DNA of 64,000 nt, taken from assembly GCA_029844215.1 (NCBI GenBank), contig CM056724.1, positions 2,226,307 through 2,290,306 of the forward strand, written 5' to 3'. Below the pieces are notes generated by a model, which saw nothing but the letters and a program-made list of their open reading frames with translations, made no database searches and was not told the origin of the DNA. A program made the position numbers and the translations under genes. This document shows, piece after piece, positions 12,578 to 23,193 of this stretch. The stretch comes from Przewalskia tangutica. Lineage: Eukaryota; Streptophyta; Magnoliopsida; Solanales; Solanaceae. The first letter of the stretch is position 1, and every line of letters starts with the position of its first letter.

Positions 12578-14278
12578 TGTTGACACCCAATTTTGACCCG
12601 CCCGTCCAGTCATTAGCTATAAAATTAGACTAATTTTGTAAAATAATTTTATGATTTTTATAATAAAATACAGCGAATAAAACATTAAATACGGACATAA
12701 ATAAGCAATTTAATAATGGCACCGCATCTTACGTAAAGTATCAAGCACTTAGAGTCTCGCGCCCGCATTAATTAATTTCAAGCCCTGTCAGAATTCTTAA
12801 ATTAATAATAAATACATAAAATAAATAATTTAGCAGTGACATCGTGTCAGATAGCATAGCCGCATTTATTAATATGCAAAGCAATTTCATAATCATTGTA
12901 GCACCTGAAGTCATATTAGGATAATTTAATTTTAGCTTAAAGAATGGTAAACAATGCACAATAAATAAGAGTTTAAATAATAGCGCCGTATTCTAAAATA
13001 TTAAGCACTAATTAAATAACACGCCCGCATTTATTTATTATAATTAGATTAATAAAGCACCTAAATAATTTAACTAAATTTATTAATTTAACTAGCTAAC
13101 TAATTAATTAACTCCTAAAACTAATACCTAATTAAAAGGGCTACACTTTAAAACGCAGCCCACTAATACCCAACCCGCAGCCCACGTCGCCCCAAACCCG
13201 CAAGCCCACTACCCATTCAGCCTTATATCGACCCAGCCCCATTACCTTCCTTCAAGCCCACGCCGGCTTTAAACGTTCAAAGATCCCATTAAGCCTCATT
13301 TCTCTGATCTCGTCAACAAAACCTAAAAAAAAACCAGCAACCCTAAAGAAAAACCGTCGCCGCCATGCCTGGATTCTCGCCAGTTTTATTTCTTTTCTTT
13401 TTGCACCATAGCCCAGTGTCATCATAACTCGACACTGGGACAGCTTTGAGTCCGCCTTAACCCGCCTTGGTGTTTAGACCATGGTAACCAGGTCGCCATA
13501 ACTCGACATCGGGGCGATTTGATTTTTGTGTCGGCCGCCTACCGCCAAAGATTTACGCAGTGCGAAGATCGAGACAAAATTGGCTATGAGTCAACGTCTT
13601 TGTCCGAAGATTCTTCCATCATCTCCATACAAAGAGGACAATCGCTGACACCCAATTTTGACCCTCCGTCGATCATTAACTATACAATTACACTAATTTT
13701 AAAGCAATTTTATAATAATAAAATACAACAATAAAACATTAATACAGACATAAATAAACAATTTAATAATGACACCGCTTCTTACGTAGAGCCCGGTCAT
13801 AATTCTTAAATAATTAATAAATGCATAAAATAAATAATTTAGCGATAACGTCGTGTCAGGTAGCATAGCCGCATTTATTAGTAATCAGTTGTAATTTAAA
13901 ATCAATTTTAATCTGATATATGCATTTAATAGCGTCGCATTTATAAAAGTTTTAAAACAATTCTTAAATATCATACTTACATTTAGCATTTAAATATTTA
14001 ATCTAAACGCAATTCAATTTTTTATTTAACTTCGCAATAATGCATGATAATAAGATTTTTAAATAATAGCGCCGCGGTCTAAAGTATTGAGCATTAATTA
14101 AATAGCACGCCCACATTTATTTTTGATAACAATTAAACTAATAAAGCACCTAAATAATTTAATCACAATTTATTAATTTGATTTATCACTAATTAATTTT
14201 ACCTAAACTAACAATTAAAACTAACCTAATCTAATACCTAAAAAAAAAAACTAACTCCTAAAATCCTACTCAAAATAA

Positions 14279-14717
14279 ATACACCTTTAGGCGAACCCAT
14301 AGCCCAAGTGTATGAGAAGCTGAAAGCTGCAGGAATACTCCACCCAATTCCCAGAAATACCCCCAGGCCTACCTCCCGAGGGCACGATAAAACTAAACAT
14401 TGTGCATACCACTCCGGTGTCGAGGGGCATGACATCGCAAATTGTTATACCCTCAAAGACAAAATCGAGGAATTGATCAAAGATGGAGTCATCCAACTTG
14501 AAGAAGCTCCCCCCATATCCTGTTTACCATACCCAACCAGCATATCCAAAATACTCACCACAATCACGAACCCGCACACCAAACGGACCCAAACCCCGCA
14601 TAGATGCCGAAAGAAAACCAACAAAAACCTATACACCTTTAGGCGAACCCATAGCCCAAGTGTATGAGAAGCTGAAAGCTGCAGGAATACTCCACCCAAT
14701 TCCCAGAAATATCCCCA
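14279..14717 (+). pseudogene. Ogre/Tat gag fragment with an internal duplication
   Basis: The first frame reads YTPLGEPIAQVYEKLKAAG and then KHCAYHSGVEGHDIANCYTL (C-x2-H-x5-H-x4-C, the zinc-knuckle-like motif typical of Ogre/Tat gag) and KDKIEELIKDGVIQLEEA. The frame then shifts into PYPVYHTQPAYPKYSPQ and the first block recurs at 14,632-14,717. The repeated block is almost identical to 14,281-14,366, at a spacing of 351 bp. The result is a tandemly duplicated, broken piece of gag outside its normal place in the element. Gag normally forms the particle and binds RNA; this copy cannot. Confidence 0.7.
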
Positions 14718-14727
14718 GTGGAGTCGC
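14709..14727 (-). promoter_or_regulatory. Inverted tRNA-Arg primer-binding site
   Basis: The minus strand reads TGGCGACTCCACTGGGGAT, complementary to the 3' end of plant tRNA-Arg. It adjoins an inverted LTR terminus TGTCGCGCCC at 14,736. This marks a minus-oriented LTR/internal junction inside the plus-oriented element. Confidence 0.7.
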
Positions 14728-14909
14728 CATTTCTGTCGCGCCCATTTTCGGCCGCGGCATTTATCTAAATGCGAACCCTGCTTAATAAAATGTTAGAAAA
14801 TAAAGTAAAAATGCTAAAATGTTAAAAGGTGCTTAAAAGTGCTAGAAACTTAAAATGTTAGAAATGCCCAAAGGGTGCTTAAAATGCTAAAGGTTCGCTA
14901 GAATGCTAA

Positions 14910-15190
14910 GGGTTCGCGGAGTCGCCACCTAATTAATTTGGGTGAATTAGGACACCTAAATGTTTAACTAGTTTGAAGTAAAACATTAACTCCATTTTAA
15001 TGGTCTGCTAAACATAGTGAGATTCTGGATAAGAGTTCTTTATTATCCTAAAGGGAAGGGGTTAGGCACCCTAAAGGATCCGCTAAGTTTAGCAGACCAT
15101 TAAAATGGAGTTAATGTTTTACTTCAAACTAGTTAAACATTTAGGTGTCCTAATTCACCCAAATTAATTAGGTGGCGACTCCGCGAACCC
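14910..15190. repeat. Perfect 104-bp inverted repeat, 73-bp loop
   Basis: 14,910-15,013 and 15,087-15,190 are exact reverse complements over all 104 bases. Each arm is the conserved LTR block running from the GGGTTCGCGGAGTCGCC side to GTCTGCTAAAC. The structure joins an inverted LTR tail to a forward one. Confidence 0.95.
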
Positions 15191-16259
15191 AAACTAAAAG
15201 TGTGAATTTAACTAGTGCCTCAGGGTTGTTTTATTTTAAGTTATTCCCCTCGATGCAGCAGTTAATCTAGACACCTTCGCTGCTTTCATGATTCTAAATG
15301 TAAGAATTAGGACAGCTTGACATGTCGATTAGGAAGGACTAATGTATGAATAGCTTAGGGAAGATTAATATACGAGTGGTATTAAAGGCCTTGTCATTGG
15401 ATCGATGTCCAAAAATGCATCTCACCAGAATGTTACATGGTTGAAATCTGCCCTCTGTTTTCTGGTTATTGTGTGTCTGCTGGTCTGTTGAAAAGTAAAG
15501 TAAGTAAGTTAAAATTGTGTGTGTTCATTGTGAAATCATATTTTTGTCCTCTTATGATAGTATATCTTGCCTGAACCAAGCCTAAAGATGAGTCATGTGG
15601 TGCATTTCTCTCACATCTGTTTGGTATATGAAACATACCAGTTGTTTAAAATACAGCGAGGTATGTATATCGGATGTCTAAGTTGGGTATTTGTGTTCTG
15701 AATAGATGAGTCTTAAATGGTTTACAATAACAAAAGGTGTGTGCTCTATGATCGAAGAACAACCACACCTAGACAGCATGAGAAACTGATAGGGAATATA
15801 GCATCCGGTTTTCTTCCTTATTGGAATTAGCTGATACAGAGGACTAAAAGATATTGATATTTGGCGTTATTTAAGATGTTTGAAGACTACGGCATGTGAT
15901 TACGAATTCTGATAGTTCCATAAATCAACTGGTGGAAAGTTTTGGGAGGCCGACAATGTTTGAGATTTAATTCTCAGAGGGGCTACTGGTTTTCTCCTTA
16001 AAAAGGGGTCATTTAACCTTTCCAGCTGCATTTCCCTTCTAGAGAATAATAAAGTCCCTTCCCATATGTATGTTCGGCAGGGGGGCTAAGCTCATTTGGC
16101 TCAGTGCTTATTATCTCTCTTATTATTTGCCTATTCTTGCAATAACTCTTATTATTTGCTTATTCTTGTAGATCCTGTTCTTTGCGTATATGTGCACTTA
16201 GATTTTATGATCCCATAATTTTGGGCATTTACTAATCCTTATCCTTTTCTTATTTTTAC

Positions 16260-16302
16260 ATGGCACGCACCGGAGCAAATAAAGAGTCTCACGGCGAGAC
16301 TC
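16260..16302 (+). promoter_or_regulatory. Conserved LTR hairpin block
   Basis: ACATGGCACGCACCGGAGC is followed by GAGTCTCACGGCGAGACTC (16,284-16,302), a perfect 7-bp stem with a 5-nt loop. The same block occurs in all the long LTRs (28,903; 56,269; reversed at 42,524; with one end base changed near 26,266). Position within the LTR suggests the leader RNA; function is unknown. Confidence 0.6.
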
Positions 16303-17370
16303 ATCTTGAGCTACTTCAAAAGAAGGCCCGCATTTATGTGCATTCATCTCGCATAGGAAATTCCAAATCGTGGCGAAAGGACATCGCCATTCTTCGAGTC
16401 ATCCCCTTTTATTTATATCCTCCTTCATTCATTCGTTGTAATTATTTGCCTAACATTTACCCTTAACATTAATATATTTAGAATAGTTTGAGCTTGGGTC
16501 GTCCTTAGTAAGGGATTTAACATTAGAAATTTACGTGCCCCTCTAAACCATTTTAGCTTAAGTTATAATTAAACCATTTAGTCGCATAATTACTCATGTA
16601 GGCTAGACATTGTTCTTTTGTCATTAAATCTTAACTTGCATAATTAATCACGTAGCTAGGATATTATTTTAACATCCCTAAACCACTTGCTATAAAATCC
16701 GTATATAAATCTTATTTTTTATATAGTAAGGAACCCCCTTAAGCATATGGGATACTAATTAAGGTAGGCCAATATATACATTTAGTCAATAAATCCACTT
16801 TGCATCACCTATTTTACATAAACAATAAATGCACACTTTAAAACTTTATTTTTATAGCATTAGTTTTACAGACTTTTATCAACATGCCTACTTTTATAAA
16901 ATATTCTGAAGCATCTTTTATATTTTCAAAACACGCATTCTTAGCATAAATAATTAACCCTAGGTTTGAACGGACAGCCGCAAGTTAGCGGATCCTTTAG
17001 GGTGCCTGACCCCTTCCCTTTAGGATAATAAAGAATCCTTACCCAGAATCTCATTAAAGTTTAGCAGATCATTAAATGGAGTTAATGTTTTACTTTAAAC
17101 TAGTTAAACATTTAGGTGTCCTAATTCACCCAAACTAATTAGGTGGCGGCTCCGCGAACCCTTTTTGCACTTTTAGCACCCCTTTTAGCATTTTAGCACC
17201 CTTTTAAACTTTAGCCTTTTTTTTTGCAATTTTAGCATACCTTTTAGCATTTTTTTTAAAACCTTTAAGCCTTTTTAATTATTTAGCATTTTCTATTTTT
17301 ATTTTCTAACCTTTTATTTGAGCAGGAGTTTAGAAAATAATGTCGCGGTCGAAAAAGGGCGCGACAGAGA

Positions 17371-17389
17371 TGGCGACTCCGCTGGGGAA
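17371..17389 (+). promoter_or_regulatory. Primer-binding site, tRNA-Arg
   Basis: TGGCGACTCCGCTGGGGAA lies four bases after the LTR terminus GCGACA. It is complementary to a plant tRNA-Arg 3' end and is a primer type used by Ogre/Tat elements. It fixes the 5' LTR end. Confidence 0.85.
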
Positions 17390-18194
17390 TTTAGGTTCTT
17401 AACCACAACAGACCTAGGGTTATTGTTTGGCAATTATTTTGCATTTAATTTTGTGTATTGTATTTTGTTTATTTTTGCTACTTGCTTTACCGCTTTCCCT
17501 AAACTGGCATTCCGCTCATATTTCTTCCACTCTGGAAAATGCACACAATCACACACTCATGCGCTGGTGTGCTCCGCGCACCCGCAAATTTCTTTCAAAA
17601 AATATCCAAATTTTAGGAGAGTTGGCGCCTGCGCGGGGTTAGATCGGTTAAATCGATCACGTAGCCTCTCACTCGAGTTGTCCGCTCGGGAACCTTGCGT
17701 CTAGAAAAGCCAAATCTTAGAAACTTAAGATAGAGCTATACCACCCTTATTTTAGGGCATGCATGCATTTACCTTAGGTGGGTCGGTCCTTGGCATCGAC
17801 ACCACAATTAGGAAGGCACCAAACTTGTCGACGGGTTTCTCAACCCAACGACCAACCAGCATATTATGTGTAGCGTGACAATGACAGACAAATCCCAAGC
17901 CCAATCATGACATGCTGAAATTGGGGAAAGTGCACCGTCATTTGGTCGCCATTTCAAACAAAGGCATTATAGTTGGACGACTTGGACAAATCCGTCATAA
18001 TCTCGCATAAGTGACGTTTAGGCTTACCTCTGGCATAAAGAGGCCCCCTGCATGTTAGGAAACGTTTGAATATGCTATGTGCAATATATCTGCTACATAC
18101 CTGCAAATTATGTGCTTTATGCTAATACCGTTTGTTGCATTTTTAGAAAGATTTATCATCTCCCCCCAAGGGTCGATTTGTATTTGACTTAGCA
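17390..18194 (+). mobile_element. 5' leader of the nested Ogre/Tat-like element
   Basis: Untranslated sequence between the primer site and gag. It is closely matched, with small indels, by 57,411-58,234 in the downstream element, which shows the two share one family interior. Open frames here are not conserved between the two copies. Confidence 0.7.
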
Positions 18195-18431
18195 ATGGCA
18201 GAGCATCAATATTTCACAAGATCAAAGGCACGGTCCAGCGACATGACCGATTCAAGGGCATCTGAGCGGAACGAGTCGGAACCTGTCTTGGTTCCTATAG
18301 GCAAAGCAGAGGTCTCAGGAAAGAAGAGCAACATGACACCTTCTCAAAACTGGGACAATGTAGGAAACTGCAGGGCCGCAAATCCAGCGGGCGAGCACGC
18401 ATGTCGAGACAAGCGGCGAAGTCAAATCTGA
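18195..18431 (+). pseudogene. Gag N-terminal fragment, Ogre/Tat-like
   Basis: The frame opens MAEHQYFTRSKARSSDMTD and continues through VLVPIGKAEVSGKK before ending at 78 codons. The equivalent start in the 52,978 element is MAEHRYLTRSKARS at 58,235, followed by the same FVPIGKAKVSE block. The shared start and motif support a real ancestral gag start. The frame then enters sequence that in the other copy lies beyond gag (compare 59,810-59,950), so the rest of gag and all of pol have been deleted. No capsid or zinc-knuckle domain remains here. Confidence 0.55.
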
Positions 18432-19380
18432 ATCGACCCCAAAACTCACAAATTTTCTTTGGCGCGAGTTCTTCATATTAACAGAGCGAGAAAGTGCAAT
18501 AGCCGAAATAGAAAATACGGCGAAAGGTTTCTTCAGATAATGTATAAGCGGCAAAAGCAACAAAGCGAGAGGATGACAACAATCCAAAGTCGCAGCAGCG
18601 GCCAGCGAAAGCGGCATCAACAATGGCAATCAAAGTTCGAGTTCCGCAACAAAACCTAAGCGCATCAACTAGGGCATAAAGTCAAATTGGCAACCAATGC
18701 ATCACACCCAACAGAGCATCATGGCAATTCGTCGATTCTGAGATTTAGCATGTCCACGCAAGGGCGACATCTCGAGATTCATCCGCGTAGCGAGGACAAA
18801 GATCTCTACCCATAAAATTGCACTTCTCGTATGTGTTTATCATTTCATTTAAACAGTATACACTAATGTTTTCTCAAGCTTGCGAGAATTTATCCTATAG
18901 GAAGCGGCGAACACGTCCAGTAACGACGTTATCGGCGTATGTCGGCGGCGACATATATCCGACTTCGGTTCGTCGATCAGCGGGACAATCTTTAAGGACT
19001 TCGCCACGAAAGGACACCGACAAATATGATTCCATACGCCGAGAGATAGAGGCACAAATAATCAACGATCGAAATTCAAAAGTCAACAAATTATAAGCGC
19101 GTCGGCTCGGGCCTGAAGTCAAATTGCAACTCATGCGGTGCACAACGCACAACAAAGACATCATGACAACCCACATGGTTCACGAATGCATCACAACAAA
19201 GGCATCATGGCAATTCGTCAGTGGCAGCATCTAGCATCTCAGCATTCACAACACCCCACATATCATACAGGGAAGACATCCTTATTCACATAATTGCATT
19301 TCTCATATATTTATCATTTTGTTTTACCAGTTATACACTAATTTTTCTCAAGCTCGACTGCGGAGAATTTATTAAACAGG
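18432..19380 (+). mobile_element. Degraded internal region with CGACG-rich repeats
   Basis: No protein domain is recognised. Diverged repeats of a GCATCATGGCAATTCGTC..ACATCTC module occur near 18,715, 19,155 and 19,205, and similar sequence is found at 60,060-60,380. It is interpreted as non-coding 3' sequence of the element. Confidence 0.5.
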
Positions 19381-19382
19381 AG

Positions 19383-19805
19383 CATCAACAACACGTCCTA
19401 AAACGACGCCAAGTCCAAAAACGACACCACGTCCGAAAACGACGTCGAGTCCGAAAACGACTCCAAGTCCGAAAACGACACCACGTCCAAAAACGACGTC
19501 GAGTCGGCGACTCGGTCAACGACTCGCGTCCGAAAACGGCGCCACGCGTCAAAACGACACCACGTCCAACGGCGCCACGTCCGAAAGCGACACCACGCCC
19601 ACGACGTCGAGCGGCGTCGGTCCAAAACGACTCGGTCCGGCGACTCCGCGTCCGAAAACGACGCCAAGTCCGAAAACGGCGTCGAGTCCGAAAACGACTC
19701 CACGTCCGAAAACGACGACAAGTCCGAAAACGACGTCGAGTCCGAAAACGACGACAAGTCCGAAAACGGCGACAAGTCTGAAAACGACGCCAAGTCCAAA
19801 ACGAC
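19383..19805. repeat. 18-bp tandem array (about 23 units)
   Basis: The unit is AAAACGACGCCAAGTCCG with frequent C/T/A variation inside (GTCGAGTCCG, ACACCACGTCCG). Because 18 is a multiple of three and the unit lacks stops in some frames, long low-complexity frames (Arg/Lys-rich on plus; Phe/Arg/Thr- or Ser/Asp-rich on minus) run through it. These are treated as chance. Confidence 0.9.
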
Positions 19806-19924
19806 GCCATCATCAACATATCACATCTACGGGACGATTTTCTGTTCTCAAATCGCATTCTCATTTCATGCTTTATTATTATTCTGTCTTAGCAGTTATG
19901 CACTAACTCCTTCTTGAGCTTTAG

Positions 19925-20455
19925 TCTACAGGGCCAGCAGCAACACGTCCATGCAACGACGTTATCAGCACAGCAAGTCTACGCAACGACGCCAGCAGCA
20001 ACGTCCAGGCAACGACGTTATCGACAAAGAAGTTCACGCAACGACGCCAAAGAAGAACGCCCGTGCAACGACGCTTATCAAAGACAAAGAAGTCTACGCA
20101 ACGACGCCAATGCAACACGCCCAGTAACGACGTTATCGCGACAAAGAAGTCCACGCAACGACGCCAGCAGCAATACGTCCAGACAACGACGTTATCAACA
20201 CAAAGAAGTCTACGAACGACGCCAAGAAGAACACGCCCAGTAACGACGTTATCGACAAAGAAGTCTACGCAACGACGCCAAAGAAGAACGCCCGTGCAAC
20301 GACGCGTTATCGGACAAAGAAGTCTCACGCAACGACGCCAAGAAGAACACGACCAGCCAACGACGTTATCAAGACAAAGAAGTCTACGCAACGACGCCAA
20401 AGAAGAACATCGCCCAGTAACGACGTAATCAAAGACAAAGAAGTCCGAAACGACG
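19925..20455. repeat. About 57-60-bp tandem array (about 9 units)
   Basis: The unit contains AACGACGTTATC, GACAAAGAAGTCTACGC, AACGACGCCAAAGAAGAAC and a C-rich end. Lengths vary by small indels. The core AACGACG is shared with the neighbouring 18-bp array and with the 29-bp array at 60,690-61,975. Confidence 0.9.
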
Positions 20456-20944
20456 CCATCATCAGCATATCGCATCTACACAGGGACGACTTTCTCTGTT
20501 CTCAAAATTGCACTTTTCTCATTCATGCTTTATTATTCTGTCTTAACAGTTATGCACTAACTCTTTCTTGAGCTTTAGTCTACAGGGACAATTGCAGCAA
20601 GGACAACGTATCCGCATTCACAATCGCAACACGTCCGTGCAAGGGCGAAATCACAGCATTTGCGATCGCATCAACACAAAGAGCATCATATTTTTGCGGG
20701 AGAACCTTTCTACTCACAACAGCATTACTTTAAAATTATGCATCATCATTTTGCCTTAATGCATGCACTAACCGCTTGTTCAAGTCTTAGCGTGCAGGAG
20801 CGAGCACAACGTGGATTTTCTTCTGAACCGGGCAATCTGGGCCAACCTTCCCAACGATTGGCGTAGCGCCTCAGCGTCGGTCCACTCGCTCACATCACCG
20901 TAGAACCCGGACCACAAGCCATAGCAGACCCTGTGTTCAAGCGC

Positions 20945-21235
20945 TTATTTTCTTTTACTTTTTGCACCATAGCACATTGTCATCATAAATCGACATCGAC
21001 GCTTTAAGTCCGCGTTAGCGCCGCTGTTTTGACCATGGTAGCCCAGTGTCGTCATAACTCGACACTGGGACAGTCTTTGAGTCCGCGTTAGCCAGCCTGA
21101 GTGTTTTGCCCATGGTATCCCAGTGTCGTCATAACTCGACACCGATCTTTAGTCCGCGTTAGCCCGCCTTAGTGTTTTGACCATGGTATCCCAGTGTCGT
21201 CATAACTCGACACTGGGACAGTTTTTGATTTTTGC
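20945..21235 (+). repeat. Tandem hairpin repeat before the 3' LTR
   Basis: A unit of about 70-80 bp, ending TTTTGACCATGGTA, contains CCCAGTGTCG, an 8-nt loop and CGACACTGGG, a perfect 10-bp stem. Complete hairpins are at 21,042-21,069 and 21,190-21,217; degenerate ones are near 20,970 and 21,119. A single copy occurs at 13,412-13,439 and degenerate ones at 62,285-62,455, always shortly before an LTR start. Confidence 0.85.
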
Positions 21236-21355
21236 GTCAGCCTTGTCTACCTACCCAACATTTTTGCAATTCTGAAGATCGAGACAAAATTGGCTATGAG
21301 TCAACGTCTTTGTCCGAAGATTCTTCCATCATCTCCATACAAAGAGGGACATCTC
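21236..21355 (+). mobile_element. Conserved pre-LTR segment
   Basis: GAAGATCGAGACAAAATTGG..TCAACGTCTTTGTCCGAAG..CATACAAAGAGGGAC leads into the LTR start. It is nearly identical at 13,565-13,642 and 62,505-62,581. The purine run AAAGAGGGA about 5-10 bases before the LTR is the likely polypurine tract. Confidence 0.65.
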
Positions 21356-23193
21356 TGTTGACACCCAATTTTGACCCTCCCGTCCAGTCATTAGCTATAA
21401 AATTAGACTAATTTTGTAAAATAATTTTTTATGATTTTTATAATAAAATGCAGCGATAAAATATAAATACAGGCATAAATAAACAATTTTTATAATGGCA
21501 TCGTGTTTTACGTAGAGTATTAAGCACTTAGAGTCCCGCGCCCGCATTAATTGATTTCAAGCCCTGTCAGGATTCTTAAATAATTAATAAATGCATAAAA
21601 TAAATAATTTAGCGATAACGTCGTGTCAGGTAGCATAGCCGCATTTATTAGTAATCATTTGTAATTTAAAATCAATTTTAATCTGATATATGCATTTAAT
21701 AGCACCGCATTTATAAAGCTTTAAACGATTCTTAAATATCATACTTGCATTTAGCATTTAAATAATTTAATCTAAACTCAATTCAATTTTAATTTAACTT
21801 CGCAATAATGCACAATAATAAGATTCTAAATAATAATACGCGTTCTAGGCGTTAAGCATTAATTAAATAACACACCCGCATTTATTTTATAACAATTAGA
21901 TAATTTAATCACAATTTATTAATTTACCACTAATTAACTAATTAAACACCTAAAACTAATACCTAATTAAAAGGGCTACACTTTAAAACGCAGCCCACTA
22001 ATACCCAACCGCGTGCCACGCCGCCCAAACCCGCAAGCCCACTACCCATTCAGCCTTATATCGACCCAGCCCCATTACCTTCCTTCAAGCCCACGCCCTT
22101 GCCCCCTTTAAACGTTCAGCATCCCATTAAGCCCTCAGCTCTCTCTCTGATCTCGTCAACAAAACCTAAAAAAAAACCAGCAACCCTAAAGAAAAACCGT
22201 CGCCGCCATGCCTGGATTCTCGCCGGAGAATCCGGGGTTTCCCTTACCCACGCACACACGACCAGCTCACCCCTTACCATAACCAACACCCAAATCTTGC
22301 TTCAAAATCAGCAGAAATCGCACACAATATCCTTCACAATCGGCACAAAATCGCACGAAATCAGGGGGGGATTTTCTTACTGAATCACTCAATCCGCCCT
22401 TATTTACTTACCAATTGTAGAACCTAGAGTGGGGCTATAAAAAGCGCATGCAATAGGCATTTATAGGCAGAGGACAGCAGGTTAGAAAGGGGGGAGCAGG
22501 GTCAAGGGGCATCGGTCGAGCACAGACGAGATAGACCCAGATGGCATCGAAACGGGAAGAACACAACGACATAGCAATTTAGGGGGTAAACAGAGCGTCG
22601 AATTCAGAGCTTAGTCGTGGGAATCGATAGCACAAGAGAGCGGTCGGGGACTCGAGCACAGTAGAGTCTATTCAGATTCCAGCAAAGAAACCTACAAGCA
22701 AACCTTGCCCCTTTTCGCACCTTAAATCCAAAACCCGTCGATTGGACCGACGACTTGATACGCTGCCCCGGGTCGCTGTCCGGAGAAGGTAAACTCAATT
22801 TCTTTTCGAAACCTCAATTCATTACGTGAACTTATGTGCTTGCTGTACTTGAACTATGCTGGTCAACATTGTTGTAAAATGTTTGGCATGTCTTATTCTA
22901 TCTAAGCAAAATTAGTTATTAAAGTCGTCGACATAAGTTTATAGTTGGTATAATAAGTGGTTTACATGCTTGTCAAGAGTGGTTTGTGTTAGCGACTAGT
23001 CGAATGTCATCTAATTGGTTGTTTGGTATGGCTGTCTGCATTTTAATTGATTAGCACTAAAAGTGTGAATTTAACTAGTGCCTCAGGGTTGTTTTATTTT
23101 AAGTTATTCCCCTCGATGCAGCAGTTAATCTAGACACCTTCGCTGCTTTCATGATTCTAAATGTAAGAATTAGGACAGCTTCAACATGACATC
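21356..23193 (+). mobile_element. 3' LTR of the nested element, left portion
   Basis: It begins TGTTGACACCCAATTTTGAC and has a TATAAAAA box at 22,436-22,443 preceded by GGGGC. A conserved GC-rich island (GACGACTTGATACGCTGC..CCGGAGAAGGTAAA) lies at about 22,745-22,795. The LTR breaks off after GAATTAGGACAGCTT (about 23,180), where the 5' LTR counterpart continues at 15,318, because a second LTR starts at 23,194. Confidence 0.75.

Larger units (their letters stand above)
12578..17366 (+). mobile_element. Mosaic 5' LTR of the nested Ogre/Tat-like element
   Basis: Pieces in order: LTR head (12,578 to about 13,383); a jump into sequence normally found just before a 3' LTR (about 13,384-13,642, with the CCCAGTGTC hairpin); a second LTR head (from about 13,643 to 14,230); a gag segment (14,279-14,717); an inverted primer site and inverted LTR tail (14,709 to about 15,082); then forward LTR sequence to the GCGACA terminus at 17,366. 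The two head starts and the inverted tail show at least two extra elements or template switches within one LTR. An assembly artefact cannot be excluded from sequence alone. Confidence 0.65.

Noticed and set aside
16260..16466. Conserved small protein starting MARTGANKESHGETH (also at 28,879)
   Set aside because: The two copies are duplicate LTR tails. In the other LTRs (26,240; 56,245) the frame is broken by a changed start and indels, so the conserved part is the DNA or RNA hairpin, not a peptide.
19221..19864. Arg/Lys-rich or Phe/Arg-rich proteins of up to 186 residues
   Set aside because: They are translations of an 18-bp tandem array in several frames and on both strands at once, with no domain or conserved start.
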